Shown here piece after piece: positions 36,522 through 45,620 of a DNA stretch of 64,000 nt. This stretch comes from an uncultured Lachnospiraceae bacterium (GTDB lineage: Bacteria > Bacillota > Clostridia > Lachnospirales > Lachnospiraceae). The stretch's first letter is position 1. Each line of letters begins with the position of its first letter. The notes beneath the pieces are model-generated. The model made no database searches, was not told the origin of the DNA, and saw nothing but the letters and a program-made list of their open reading frames with translations. The DNA lies in assembly GCA_910578175.1 (NCBI GenBank), contig CAJTPF010000010.1:8831-72830 (forward strand). Reading direction: 5' to 3'. The position numbers and the translations under genes are program-made.

Positions 36522-38195
36522 ATGTTAAATTATAAAAAATATAAAAGGGTCCCGGTGGTCAGTCTGCCGGAACGGGAGTGGCCGGATAAGGAGATCATGA
36601 AAGCGCCTGCATGGTGCAGTGTTGATTTAAGAGACGGAAACCAGGCGCTGATAGAACCGATGGTAGTGGAAGAAAAGATTGAGTTCTTTAATATGTTGGT
36701 AGAACTTGGATTTAAGGAGATAGAGATTGGATTTCCTTCTGCTTCCCAGATAGAGTATGATTTCTTAAGACAGCTGGTTGACCGGAAACTGATTCCGGAT
36801 GATGTGACTGTACAGGTATTGGTACAGTGCCGGGAACATCTGATCGAGAAGACTTTTGAGTCTTTAGAGGGAATTAAGCAGGCGATCGTACATATCTATA
36901 ATTCCACATCCACGCTTCAGAGGGAAGTGGTATTTGGAATGGAACGGGAAGAGATCCGCCAGATCGCCATAGAAGGAACCAGACTGGTAAAACAGTATGC
37001 CAGAGATTTTCCGGGAAAGATCATACTGGAATATTCACCGGAAAGTTTTACCGGCACGGAACTGGATTTTGCATTGGATATCTGCACGGCGGTGCAGGAA
37101 GAGTGGCAGCCGGCGCCGGATAATAAACTGATCATTAATCTGCCGGCAACCGTGGAAATGACGACCCCGAATGTCTATGCCGACCGGATCGAATGGATGA
37201 ATAAGCATTTCAAAGACAGGGAGAACATTATTTTAAGCATACATCCCCATAACGACAGGGGAACCGGCATTGCCGCAACGGAACTGGCATTGCTGGCCGG
37301 AGCCGACCGGGTAGAGGGCACGTTGTTTGGAAACGGTGAAAGGACCGGAAACGTGGATATACTTACGCTGGCATATAATATGTTTTCCCAGGGAATCGAT
37401 CCGGAACTGGAACTGGAGCATATCAACAGAATTATCGAAGTTTATGAAAGATGTTGTAAAATGCCTGTGGATATGAGACATCCGTATGCTGGAAAATTAG
37501 TATTTACCGCATTTTCCGGTTCCCATCAGGATGCCATCAACAAAGGCATGAAAGCGTTGGCCAAGAGGACAGACGGTATCTGGGAAGTACCGTATCTGCC
37601 TATCGATCCTTCAGATGTAGGAAGGGAATACGAACCAATCGTAAGGATCAACAGTCAGTCTGGCAAGGGCGGGGTTGCATTTGTCATGGATACCTGTTTT
37701 GGTTATAAGCTTCCGAAAGGCATGCATAAGGAATTTGCCGACGTGATTCAGAAGATTGCAGAAGCCCAGGGCGAGGTTGCCCCGGATACCATTATGGAAA
37801 AATTCAGTGAAGAATATCTGGTGGCGAAGACTTCGCGGGAATATCCGTTTGAATTTGAAAGCTGTCAGGTGGTGGACAGCGGAGAAACGGATTCCGTTGC
37901 AAAATTAACCTTTAAATATAAAGGTGAAAAGAAATATGTGGAATCCGTAGGAAACGGTCCGATTGATGCAGTGCATCGGGCGATCAAACAGGAAACCGGT
38001 ATCGATGTGAAAATACTGGATTATACCGAGCATACACTGGGAGAGGGTTCCCATGCCAAAGCAGCGGCATATATTCAGATGCTGGATAAAAAAACGGGAA
38101 GAACCACGTTTGGTGTCGGAGTGAGTTCCAATATTACAAGAGCATCGATTCGTGCCATTTTCAGCGCGCTGGACAGACTGGATAAAATGAATTAA
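36522..38195 (+). CDS. leuA: 2-isopropylmalate synthase
   Basis: This 557-residue protein of the DRE-TIM metallolyase family performs the first committed step of leucine synthesis, condensing acetyl-CoA with 2-oxoisovalerate. DLRDGNQAL (about residue 37) is the catalytic/metal motif and HPHNDRGTG carries the metal histidines. A C-terminal regulatory domain covers about residues 430-555. The start ATG 36522 has GAAAGGAAG upstream; a longer frame from ATG 36474 is less likely. It is a single gene unlinked to leuBCD. Confidence 0.92.
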   Translation: MLNYKKYKRVPVVSLPEREWPDKEIMKAPAWCSVDLRDGNQALIEPMVVEEKIEFFNMLVELGFKEIEIGFPSASQIEYDFLRQLVDRKLIPDDVTVQVLVQCREHLIEKTFESLEGIKQAIVHIYNSTSTLQREVVFGMEREEIRQIAIEGTRLVKQYARDFPGKIILEYSPESFTGTELDFALDICTAVQEEWQPAPDNKLIINLPATVEMTTPNVYADRIEWMNKHFKDRENIILSIHPHNDRGTGIAATELALLAGADRVEGTLFGNGERTGNVDILTLAYNMFSQGIDPELELEHINRIIEVYERCCKMPVDMRHPYAGKLVFTAFSGSHQDAINKGMKALAKRTDGIWEVPYLPIDPSDVGREYEPIVRINSQSGKGGVAFVMDTCFGYKLPKGMHKEFADVIQKIAEAQGEVAPDTIMEKFSEEYLVAKTSREYPFEFESCQVVDSGETDSVAKLTFKYKGEKKYVESVGNGPIDAVHRAIKQETGIDVKILDYTEHTLGEGSHAKAAAYIQMLDKKTGRTTFGVGVSSNITRASIRAIFSALDRLDKMN

Positions 38196-38201
38196 TAATT
38201 A

Positions 38202-38230
38202 TTGACTATATTACGATTTGTTGATATAAT
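38202..38230 (+). promoter_or_regulatory. Strong promoter of the 38352-54220 cluster
   Basis: TTGACT (38202-38207) and TATAAT (38225-38230) are separated by exactly 17 bases, close to the sigma-A consensus. It lies right after the leuA stop and ahead of the hairpin at 38263-38323, so the predicted transcript contains that hairpin in its leader. Confidence 0.8.
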
Positions 38231-38262
38231 ATCGCTATAAAATACAAGATGAAAATAATAAG

Positions 38263-38323
38263 AAACACTTAATTTACAGAAGACATTTGCAATGATTGCA
38301 TTTTGTAAATTAGGTGTTTTTTT
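38263..38323 (+). terminator. Hairpin with T tract between promoter and first cluster gene
   Basis: A 16-bp stem (AAACACTTAATTTACA at 38263-38278 with TGTAAATTAGGTGTTT at 38304-38319, one G-U pair) encloses a nested TGCAATgATTGCA hairpin and ends in a run of T to 38323. It is a good intrinsic terminator. It may end leuA read-through, but because a strong promoter lies just upstream it would also act as a transcription attenuator or a short-RNA terminator for the cluster. Confidence 0.8.
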
Positions 38324-38351
38324 GTTATTGAAAAAATAAGGGAGGTATTGT

Positions 38352-39434
38352 ATGAGAGAGGAAATTAAATTAATTTTGCTGGGGTCGATTTCGAACAGAA
38401 CGGAAGAAGAAGAGGAGTTGTTCGAAAAAATATTAGAGCAGAAACTGGATTGGGCCTGGATAACGGGACAGTTGATCCGTCACAGGTTAAATGGTAATTT
38501 TTATTCATGCATGACAAAAAAACAAAGGGGATACATAATTGATAAGGTAAGACAGACATTTGACATGCTATCCTGCTGTTATGAAGCATGTAATAAGATA
38601 AATCTGGATTTTATCCAGAAATTATTTGAAAAGTGTAATGAAGCGGATATTCCGGTTGCAGGATTGAAGGGTGTGATCTTTAACACTACGATATATCCGT
38701 TATCGTCCCGAAAGTCAAATGATGTAGATGTTTTGGTGAAAGAAAAAGATTTGAAAATTTTTGATCAGATCATGAGTGAAATGGGATTGATCCAGAGTCT
38801 GGATGGCGGTCGCAGTGAGGCGTCAAAAAAAGAAAAGGTCATGCAAAGAATGAACCATCATGATCTGGTTCCGTACTTTAAAAGAATTGAGTTACCTTAT
38901 ATGGATTGTATAAAGGTGGATGTAAATTTTCAATTTGATACAAATGAAAATGAGATAACAGATCAAATATTATCCGACGGCCTACAGATATATAAGGGGA
39001 ACGGTTATAATGTTCAGGGGTTGATCTGGCAAAATCATCTTTTGCATTTATGTGTTCATTTTTACAGGGAAGCATCCAACTCATTATGGACAAGCACAGC
39101 CAGAGATGTGGATTTATATAAACTGGTAGATATTGAAAATACATTTAGAAAATATTCCAGAGATCAGTTAATCGACTGGGTACATAGTGTTCAGAAATAT
39201 AGTCTGAATGATCAGTGTTATTTTACATTATATTATTTAAATCAATTTTATCCGTGCAAAACTTACTCAGAAGTTATGCATCTGATAGAGCCAAAAGATT
39301 TAAGTTTTATATCAGAAGTCCGGATAAGCGGGGAAAACAGGGTAGAAGAGAGAAAAACAGATTTTTTTGACCAAACATTTAATATGAGTTATGGAACAAA
39401 TTTTTTGGATTTAGATCTGTCACGTGTTTTTTAA
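38352..39434 (+). CDS. Nucleotidyltransferase-fold protein (NTP_transf_5-like)
   Basis: This 360-residue protein has the signature GLKG (residue 104) and, about 18 residues later, SNDVDVLV, the DxD metal pair of the nucleotidyltransferase fold, followed by a helical C-terminal half. Such NTP_transf_5-type proteins recur in natural-product, capsule and modified-peptide gene clusters and are thought to transfer a nucleotide to a small molecule or protein. GGGAGG (38339-38344) is the ribosome site. It is the first gene of the cluster; the substrate is unknown. Confidence 0.7.
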   Translation: MREEIKLILLGSISNRTEEEEELFEKILEQKLDWAWITGQLIRHRLNGNFYSCMTKKQRGYIIDKVRQTFDMLSCCYEACNKINLDFIQKLFEKCNEADIPVAGLKGVIFNTTIYPLSSRKSNDVDVLVKEKDLKIFDQIMSEMGLIQSLDGGRSEASKKEKVMQRMNHHDLVPYFKRIELPYMDCIKVDVNFQFDTNENEITDQILSDGLQIYKGNGYNVQGLIWQNHLLHLCVHFYREASNSLWTSTARDVDLYKLVDIENTFRKYSRDQLIDWVHSVQKYSLNDQCYFTLYYLNQFYPCKTYSEVMHLIEPKDLSFISEVRISGENRVEERKTDFFDQTFNMSYGTNFLDLDLSRVF

Positions 39435-39451
39435 AAAAGAGGGGTGGATAA

Positions 39452-40405
39452 ATGTTTGATAGAAGTTATTCTTATTATAATGAAGCATTAAGTTTATTTT
39501 GCGGAGAAATATGTGATTCACCAAGAATGGCTATTATTTATCCTGTGTATGGATGTAATTTTTCATGTAAGGGATGTCTATGCTCGGATTTTAATATGGA
39601 AAAGGTATATATGGACTTTGAGAAATTTAAAGAATTAACAGTTCAGTTAAAAGATCAGGGGGTAAAATCTATTGAATTTTGTGGAGGAGGGGAACCTCTT
39701 TTACATCCCTGTATTTGCGAAATGATATCCTGGATTACCAGTAATCTTCATATGGATCTGGGAATAATCACAAATGGATCGTTATTAACAGAGCAGTTGT
39801 CATATTATATTGTCACCCGTGCCAGTTATATCCGGGTATCGCTATATGATGACAGTTATCACAACGTTATGAAAAAAGTAAAACGGCTGATTTCCATCAA
39901 GAACTCTGTAGACAGCGACATAGTTATCGGGACAAAATTTTTGGTCAATAAGCAGAATGAAGATTTAGTGTTTGAGCGTGTAAAGGAAGTTGCAGAAATT
40001 AAAGGGATTGAACATGTGTCTGTAAAAGGGTTAAGAGAAAATGATACAGTAGAGGATTATACGGGAATCGGTGCTAAAATTAATGAACTGGGCTATGAAA
40101 AAGTATATGCTAATTTGAAAAAGAGCCAGCTGAACGGCAGATGCTGGATGGCTCCCATACATACGCTTATCGATCCGTTGGGAGATGTATATATATGCTG
40201 TTATTATATGGACAGAAAGGAAGATCATTGCATTGGAAATGCATTTGAAAAACCGTTTTCCGAAATTTGGGGAAGCCGGGAACATTTAAAGAAAAATGGC
40301 AATATCGATCCGGATAAATGCAATGTTTATGATTGCAGATGGCATGAATACAATAGAAAGATGTTAGCATTATTCAAAAACAATACTCATCATCAATTTT
40401 GTTGA
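39452..40405 (+). CDS. Radical SAM/SPASM-like enzyme
   Basis: This 317-residue protein has the [4Fe-4S]-SAM motif CNFSCKGC (cysteines at residues 35, 39 and 42), GGGEPLLH for SAM binding (about residue 78), and a C-terminal twitch/SPASM-like part with cysteines near CWMAPIHTL, YICCYYM and CNVYDC that could hold an auxiliary cluster. Such enzymes modify peptides or sugars. Here no precursor peptide gene is visible nearby, so a small molecule or carrier-bound substrate seems more likely. It follows the nucleotidyltransferase by 17 bases with GAGGGG as ribosome site. Confidence 0.88.
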   Translation: MFDRSYSYYNEALSLFCGEICDSPRMAIIYPVYGCNFSCKGCLCSDFNMEKVYMDFEKFKELTVQLKDQGVKSIEFCGGGEPLLHPCICEMISWITSNLHMDLGIITNGSLLTEQLSYYIVTRASYIRVSLYDDSYHNVMKKVKRLISIKNSVDSDIVIGTKFLVNKQNEDLVFERVKEVAEIKGIEHVSVKGLRENDTVEDYTGIGAKINELGYEKVYANLKKSQLNGRCWMAPIHTLIDPLGDVYICCYYMDRKEDHCIGNAFEKPFSEIWGSREHLKKNGNIDPDKCNVYDCRWHEYNRKMLALFKNNTHHQFC

Positions 40406-40459
40406 TTTTTATGTTGATTATTCTCTGAAAAAATAGAAAAGGTCAGTAAAGGAAAAGTG

Positions 40460-41185
40460 ATGAAGATAATTGATTTGTTAATTCTGGACAATAATGAAAT
40501 AAACAAAATTGCAACAGAACCGAAGTATCGGCTTTTGGTTCAGAGAAAGATAAAGCTGCTTTCGTGTGCTAAGGCCATGGCAGATGCGGATATTTTCAAT
40601 TATTATTTAATAGAAAATATTGATGATGATAGAAATAAAGCGGAGCAAATAAATGATTTTGTGAAAAAACTGAACCGGGAGTGGTATGAGATAAAGAGGA
40701 TCGGATCGGTGACGTGTGTTTCGAAAACAGAGATTTTTAATGAATTAATGAATTTATCTGAAGGCGAAACCATTGTGATAACGGATTTTTATGAAACAGA
40801 TTATTGTGGTTATGCCTGGATAACTAAAAATGATAATACATATATTGAGGTAAGAAAAGGAGGTTTTACCGGTTTTTGGAATTCAAAGGATATTCCGACG
40901 CACTATTTGATCCGGCCCGGCGGTGAGGTGATGACAAAACATCTGTCATATACGGATGGTTGTTACAGATATGATTATGAGAAAGGCAATTGGTGCTGGA
41001 GCCGGAATAAATCGTTAACAAAGCAGATCGTCACTTTGGATATGAAGTATTTTCCCCAAATTAATCATATTTTAAGGATGATCAATCATGGCAGAGCCAA
41101 TATGCATTTAGCATGGATAATTTCTGAAGAAGAATTAAAGGTGTTTGATCTGTATATTCCTATTGGGGTTGGTGTGATGGAATGA
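40460..41185 (+). CDS. Stand-alone degenerate PEP-synthase-like lobe
   Basis: This 241-residue protein starts at ATG 40460, directly after an alternative GTG at 40457. Its residues about 115-235 align with the middle of the PEP-synthase-like protein encoded at 43218: shared landmarks are CGYAWITKNDNTYIEV/CGFASVIDDKYYIEV, KGGFT, the NWCWSR/KWWSKR tract, LVTL-like and the final EW/AWI...FD motif. The YIEV-KGGFT stretch resembles the end of a PPDK_N/PEP-synthase ATP-grasp lobe. It lacks the ATP-binding RSSSSxED motif and the His domain, so it may be a partner or decoy subunit. The 3' end overlaps the next gene by four bases. Confidence 0.5.
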   Translation: MKIIDLLILDNNEINKIATEPKYRLLVQRKIKLLSCAKAMADADIFNYYLIENIDDDRNKAEQINDFVKKLNREWYEIKRIGSVTCVSKTEIFNELMNLSEGETIVITDFYETDYCGYAWITKNDNTYIEVRKGGFTGFWNSKDIPTHYLIRPGGEVMTKHLSYTDGCYRYDYEKGNWCWSRNKSLTKQIVTLDMKYFPQINHILRMINHGRANMHLAWIISEEELKVFDLYIPIGVGVME

Positions 41186-42408
41186 TAATTTTAAGAAGCA
41201 TGGAATTTCTGTTGATATCATATTTTTTATATGATTTAGTGAAGATATTATTATCGTATAAAAAAACAAAATATTTAAGATCCGCAATGGAAGGAGCGTT
41301 TTCTGACAAGAAAAGATATCTGATGATCATTCCCGTGTATAAAGAGCAGGAAAGAATGATCAAATGTATTGAAAATATGGAGAAGTTAGATTGGGAGGCA
41401 GATAAGTTAGACGTATACATATGTACAACAGAGAAAGAACCCATGGATGGAAACGATACGCAGACGATCACGGAAAAAGCACTTGTAAATAAAAAACTGA
41501 AATACCATTATGAAATAGTCAGATATCCTTATACAGATGGAAATATGGCAGAACAGGTTAATTATGCATATATGCAGGCTGGAAATAAATATGATATCAT
41601 ATGCATTTATAATGCGGATTCGATGCCGGAAAGAGCCTCGATCCGGTATGCGGATCTGTGTTTTGATAATAACCAGACAGACTATGTCCAGCAGCGTGCA
41701 ATATATTCGAATTATCAAAAAAATAATGTTTTTTCAATCGGATATAGCATTTACCAGAGTATTTTTGAAATCAATAAAAACCTGATCAAGGATATGGATC
41801 ATAAGGGTGAAAATGTTGTGGGTCGTGGGTTATATATAAGAAGAAGTGCGATTGATGACAAAATATACCCTACGGATTTCTTTTGCGAGGATATGGCGTT
41901 GTCATTTGAATTGATTGAGACTGATAAGAAAATCACAACGATTCCCTGCTTTGAAATAAATGAACCGCCTCAAAAATTGAGAGATATCATTAATCAGCAA
42001 TATGTATGGTTTCATACCGCTTTGAAGGTAAAAGAAATAATTCAGTATGTTATGAACAAATGTAACCGTACTGAGGTTAGTTTAAAAACAAAGAAAAAAA
42101 CTCTTCGAAGAATAACAGATAATATTATCTGGACCGTAACTTCACCGCTCATGCTGATGATTGCAGTATGGGATATCAAATATATTTTATGTATATATTG
42201 TTATGCGGTATTGCTTGTACTGGCAGTGGATATTTGCTTTAAAGTGAGAACATATAAGACAATATTATTTGACGCATTTTGCTGGATGTTATATTTGTTT
42301 GTCCTGAGTTTGGGACCTATAAAATGCCTGGTTAAAAAAATTCCGATGTTATTTGGGGGAAAAGTATATGAGGAAAAATATAAAACACCGAGAGTAAGGG
42401 AGAAATAA
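41182..42408 (+). CDS. Membrane-anchored GT2 glycosyltransferase
   Basis: This 408-residue processive-type family 2 transferase has an N-terminal hydrophobic helix (residues 5-24), a GT-A domain with YLMIIPVYKEQER (about 45-57), a NADS metal motif (about residue 142), FFCEDMAL (the ED acid pair), and QQYVW (QxxRW-like). Several C-terminal membrane helices follow (about 320-390). It probably adds a sugar to a membrane-bound or lipid-linked acceptor of the cluster product. Confidence 0.85.
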   Translation: MIILRSMEFLLISYFLYDLVKILLSYKKTKYLRSAMEGAFSDKKRYLMIIPVYKEQERMIKCIENMEKLDWEADKLDVYICTTEKEPMDGNDTQTITEKALVNKKLKYHYEIVRYPYTDGNMAEQVNYAYMQAGNKYDIICIYNADSMPERASIRYADLCFDNNQTDYVQQRAIYSNYQKNNVFSIGYSIYQSIFEINKNLIKDMDHKGENVVGRGLYIRRSAIDDKIYPTDFFCEDMALSFELIETDKKITTIPCFEINEPPQKLRDIINQQYVWFHTALKVKEIIQYVMNKCNRTEVSLKTKKKTLRRITDNIIWTVTSPLMLMIAVWDIKYILCIYCYAVLLVLAVDICFKVRTYKTILFDAFCWMLYLFVLSLGPIKCLVKKIPMLFGGKVYEEKYKTPRVREK

Positions 42409-42409
42409 G

Positions 42410-43195
42410 ATGAAAATAGGAATCATTGGTAGTACCGGCGTGCAGATCGGACTTTTGACAACAGAATATGAAATACAGACAAAGAAAATGAATGGTAAGA
42501 TTTTTAATTATTATAAAGGTATACGTTCCGGTCATGAAATATATTTTGTCACAAGAAATAACTTTGACGGTCCGGTGCCGCCGCATTTAGTAGATTATCC
42601 CGGAATTATGAGATTGTTTAAGGAACTGGAAGCTGATTTTGTACTTGCAAGCGCCATTGTGGGAAGTCTTTCCTATGATTATCATATAGGTGATTATGTT
42701 GTTCTTGATCAATTTATCGATATGACAAAGAATAATTGTCATACGGTATATGATAACAAGGCATTCGCATTTGTTGATTTTACAGATCCATATTGTCCCA
42801 AGGTTCGGGAGGCGCTTATAAATAGCTGTAGGAATATAAATGTTTCTTTTCATGCTTCGGGATGTTATGTAGGTGTGGACGGACCAAGGTATGAAACCGC
42901 TGCGGAGGTAAAAATGTATGGAATGTTAGGTGGTCATGTTGTTGGCATGACAAACGTGACGGAAGCAATTATGGCACGTGAACTGGGAATATGCTATGGG
43001 GCAGTGGCATTGATTTCTAATTATGGTGCGGGAATGGACACTGATGAGATCTTAAGACAGGATTGCTATTCAAAAACAATGGAATGTAAAGACAGCACGA
43101 TTGCGATAATCTGTAATCTGATCGATACAATTCAGGAATATGAAACCTGTTCCTGCAGAACGAAAAATTCTGATATGTTATTTACAAATTTATAA
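42410..43195 (+). CDS. MTA/purine nucleoside phosphorylase family enzyme
   Basis: This 261-residue protein has GIIGSTGV at the N-terminus, the family hallmark VDGPRYETAAEVKMYG (about 160-175) and GHVVGMTNVTEAIMARELG. The specificity loop reads SNYGAG where adenine-specific enzymes have TDYD, so the Asn suggests a 6-oxopurine (inosine or guanosine-type) substrate; this is inferred. These enzymes cleave the base of a nucleoside or of methylthio-purine nucleosides with phosphate, giving a sugar-1-phosphate. In this cluster it could produce or salvage a sugar or nucleoside building block. Confidence 0.85.
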   Translation: MKIGIIGSTGVQIGLLTTEYEIQTKKMNGKIFNYYKGIRSGHEIYFVTRNNFDGPVPPHLVDYPGIMRLFKELEADFVLASAIVGSLSYDYHIGDYVVLDQFIDMTKNNCHTVYDNKAFAFVDFTDPYCPKVREALINSCRNINVSFHASGCYVGVDGPRYETAAEVKMYGMLGGHVVGMTNVTEAIMARELGICYGAVALISNYGAGMDTDEILRQDCYSKTMECKDSTIAIICNLIDTIQEYETCSCRTKNSDMLFTNL

Positions 43196-43217
43196 TTAGG
43201 AAAGGGTGAAACAAGCG

Positions 43218-45116
43218 GTGCAGACGATCGAGAGGTTAGGAAATATTCAAAATCCTGATTTTCATGAACTGGGTGGAAAGATATATTGGCTGGATTTTTT
43301 AAAAAAGAAGGGGTATGACGTATCAGAGGGCTATTCTGTTCCCAAGGGCTTTTTTGAGCGGTTCATTGGTGAAAATAATATAGATATAAATAGTTATAAA
43401 AACAAATCGGTTTTTAAATATGATGAAATAAGGCAGACGATATATAAAAATGATTTCCCGGAAGAAATGAAAAATACTCTGTACGGTGTTTTTTCTGCAT
43501 TAAAACCTCCGCTGATCGTGAGAAGCTCGTCATCCTATGAAGATATGGAAGATTACAGCTGTGCCGGAATGTTTTCCAGTGTAAACGGCGTAAATGATTT
43601 TGACCAATTTCTAAATGCAATTAAGATCTGCTGGATTTCATCATTTAATGAATCGATAGATTATTATATTAAAAATACGAGAGATTTTGCGATCAGTCTT
43701 CTTATTCAGGAAGAGCTGGATTATAAATTTGGGGGGGTTGCATTTAGTGTAAATCCAATATCGGGTAATGCAAACGAGATATTGATCGAGAGCAGCGGAA
43801 GCGGGCCGAAAGCTGTTGTATCGGGGGCCGGAGAGATCGATAATATATTGATCAGTAAGTATGAAGCAGAGGAACAGGAACCGGTTTTTTTGAAGATCAA
43901 AGAAACATTGCTTGCTTTGGAAGGTTATTTTGGTACATTTGTGGATATGGAGTGGTTAACCGACGGTGAAACACTATCCGTCCTTCAGGCAAGACCTGTT
44001 ACTACCATAAAACAAAATCAACAGCCATATGTTGATGTGGATGATGATGCGGCGATGACATATCGATTAAAAAACCTGTCAGGTCTGCATTCCAGGTGGC
44101 TTGAAAAGAAAAAAAAGGTACGGAACTGTTGTAAACAAAATAATATTAAAGTCGGTGGATTTTATTATTGGTTTAAAGAGAATGATCCGGAAGCCCGTTG
44201 GATAGATGAGATTTTAAATTGGATGCCAAATGCAAATAGCTTTGAAGTGCATGATGGTAAAGAAGTTTCCCTTGTCCAAAGGGAATCAGTTAAAGAAACC
44301 GTGAAACAATATACAGCCAGTGTATTAAGGATAGCTGAATCGGTGCCAACGGAGTATTGTGGTTTTGCAAGCGTGATAGATGATAAATACTATATTGAAG
44401 TTGCAAAGGGGGGATTTACCGCTTTTTATTCCGGAGAATTTGAAGTCACAAAATATGTTGTTGATTCTAATGGCAGGAAAGAGTCCTCTGATGAAAAATA
44501 TTTTAACGAGGAATATTTTTATGATGGAAAATGGTGGTCAAAACGGGCGATAGAACCGATATTGGTTACTCTTTCGGATGAAATGGTTAAAGAAGTGATC
44601 TATATTACATCAACGATCAATAACAATTTTAATAATGCCCGTGTAGAATGGATTTTAAACAAAGACGGTATTTATTTATTTGATATTACCGTAGAAAATG
44701 ACAGACTGATATCCCGGTATGGAACGGGAAAGATCATTTCTGCGGGAAAATGCCGTGGGAATGCAAGAATATTAAATGATATTACCGTTTTTGATGATTA
44801 TATTGATAAAGTATCCATTCGGATGGGATATCAGTTACTTCAGATCGAAGCCGATGACAGGATTCAGAAAATTAAAGATTCTCTCTATATAAATGAAGGA
44901 GATATAGTTGTTTGTGAATATCCAAATGAGAAACTGGCGGTGATTCTGGATAAAGCGAAAGGGTTTATATTTGAAAGAGGTTCCTTGCTCTGTCATTTTT
45001 CTATAATTTTAAGAGAAAGGCATATTCCGGCCGTGGTGTATCCGAAGGCGTTGGAAAGGATAAAAGACAGCCAAATGGTATCAATTTCGGATGGCGAGGT
45101 AAAAATTGTAAAATAG
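43218..45116 (+). CDS. PEP-synthase-like phosphotransferase with atypical middle domain
   Basis: This 632-residue protein starts preferably at GTG 43218, after AAAGGGTGA; GTG 43206 would abut the site. The N-terminal ATP-grasp (PPDK_N-like, residues 1-270) holds RSSSSYEDM, GGVAFSVNP and VLQARPVTT. The middle (about 320-505) resembles a second, degenerate PPDK_N lobe shared with the gene at 40460. The C-terminal phosphohistidine domain (about 555-632) holds ERGSLLCHFSIILRERHIPAVV with the carrier His. This layout matches rifampin phosphotransferases and PEP synthases, which move a beta-phosphate from ATP to a small substrate. The substrate is unknown. Confidence 0.8.
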   Translation: MQTIERLGNIQNPDFHELGGKIYWLDFLKKKGYDVSEGYSVPKGFFERFIGENNIDINSYKNKSVFKYDEIRQTIYKNDFPEEMKNTLYGVFSALKPPLIVRSSSSYEDMEDYSCAGMFSSVNGVNDFDQFLNAIKICWISSFNESIDYYIKNTRDFAISLLIQEELDYKFGGVAFSVNPISGNANEILIESSGSGPKAVVSGAGEIDNILISKYEAEEQEPVFLKIKETLLALEGYFGTFVDMEWLTDGETLSVLQARPVTTIKQNQQPYVDVDDDAAMTYRLKNLSGLHSRWLEKKKKVRNCCKQNNIKVGGFYYWFKENDPEARWIDEILNWMPNANSFEVHDGKEVSLVQRESVKETVKQYTASVLRIAESVPTEYCGFASVIDDKYYIEVAKGGFTAFYSGEFEVTKYVVDSNGRKESSDEKYFNEEYFYDGKWWSKRAIEPILVTLSDEMVKEVIYITSTINNNFNNARVEWILNKDGIYLFDITVENDRLISRYGTGKIISAGKCRGNARILNDITVFDDYIDKVSIRMGYQLLQIEADDRIQKIKDSLYINEGDIVVCEYPNEKLAVILDKAKGFIFERGSLLCHFSIILRERHIPAVVYPKALERIKDSQMVSISDGEVKIVK

Positions 45117-45154
45117 ATTCATAAGACAAATATTATGTTTCGGGAGGCAAAGTC

Positions 45155-45595
45155 ATGAACGAAAAGGATATGGCGTTCCTGATCATCAAGCACGAAGCGG
45201 TTCAGCGGGGGCTTATTGGTGAAATATTAGGACGTATAGAAAAAAAAGGTTTAAAGGTTATAGCCTTAAAAATGTTTGAGATGAAGAAGGAGCAGGTGAT
45301 GGATTTGTATGATAATTGCAAAAAATTACCTTTTTTTGAGGAACTTTTAACATATAATTCGGATTGTCCGGTGATCGGTCTTGTTGTGGCAGGTCCTAAT
45401 GCCAATAAGGGAGCAAACGAAGTGTGCGGAGTGATCGGCCGGGCCGGAACCGTCCGGGGAGACTATGCGCTTTGTCATTCACGCAATGTTCTGCATTGTT
45501 CGGACGAAGGCAAGACACAAAGAGAGATTGATTTGTTTTTTAGTAACAGGGAGTTGTTTTTTTACGATACTGCCTGGGAAGACTGGATAAGATAG
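45155..45595 (+). CDS. Divergent nucleoside-diphosphate kinase
   Basis: This 146-residue NDK-family protein has IKHEAVQRGL (K12), an insert around residues 45-70, GTVRGDYAL and the phosphohistidine motif RNVLHCSDE (H114). The canonical RNVxHGSD has Gly where this has Cys, and IKPDAVQ has become IKHEAVQ, so it is a specialised relative rather than the housekeeping enzyme. It lies next to a dNK-like kinase, which suggests nucleotide phosphorylation in the cluster. GGGAGG precedes the start. Confidence 0.85.
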   Translation: MNEKDMAFLIIKHEAVQRGLIGEILGRIEKKGLKVIALKMFEMKKEQVMDLYDNCKKLPFFEELLTYNSDCPVIGLVVAGPNANKGANEVCGVIGRAGTVRGDYALCHSRNVLHCSDEGKTQREIDLFFSNRELFFYDTAWEDWIR

Positions 45596-45620
45596 TTTTT
45601 TGTGAAACGGTGGATAGAAT

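Noticed and set aside
38352..40405. Radical SAM plus nucleotidyltransferase as a RiPP maturation pair
   Set aside because: No short precursor peptide gene with a ribosome site is visible in the flanks or gaps, and the other cluster genes point to a small-molecule product.
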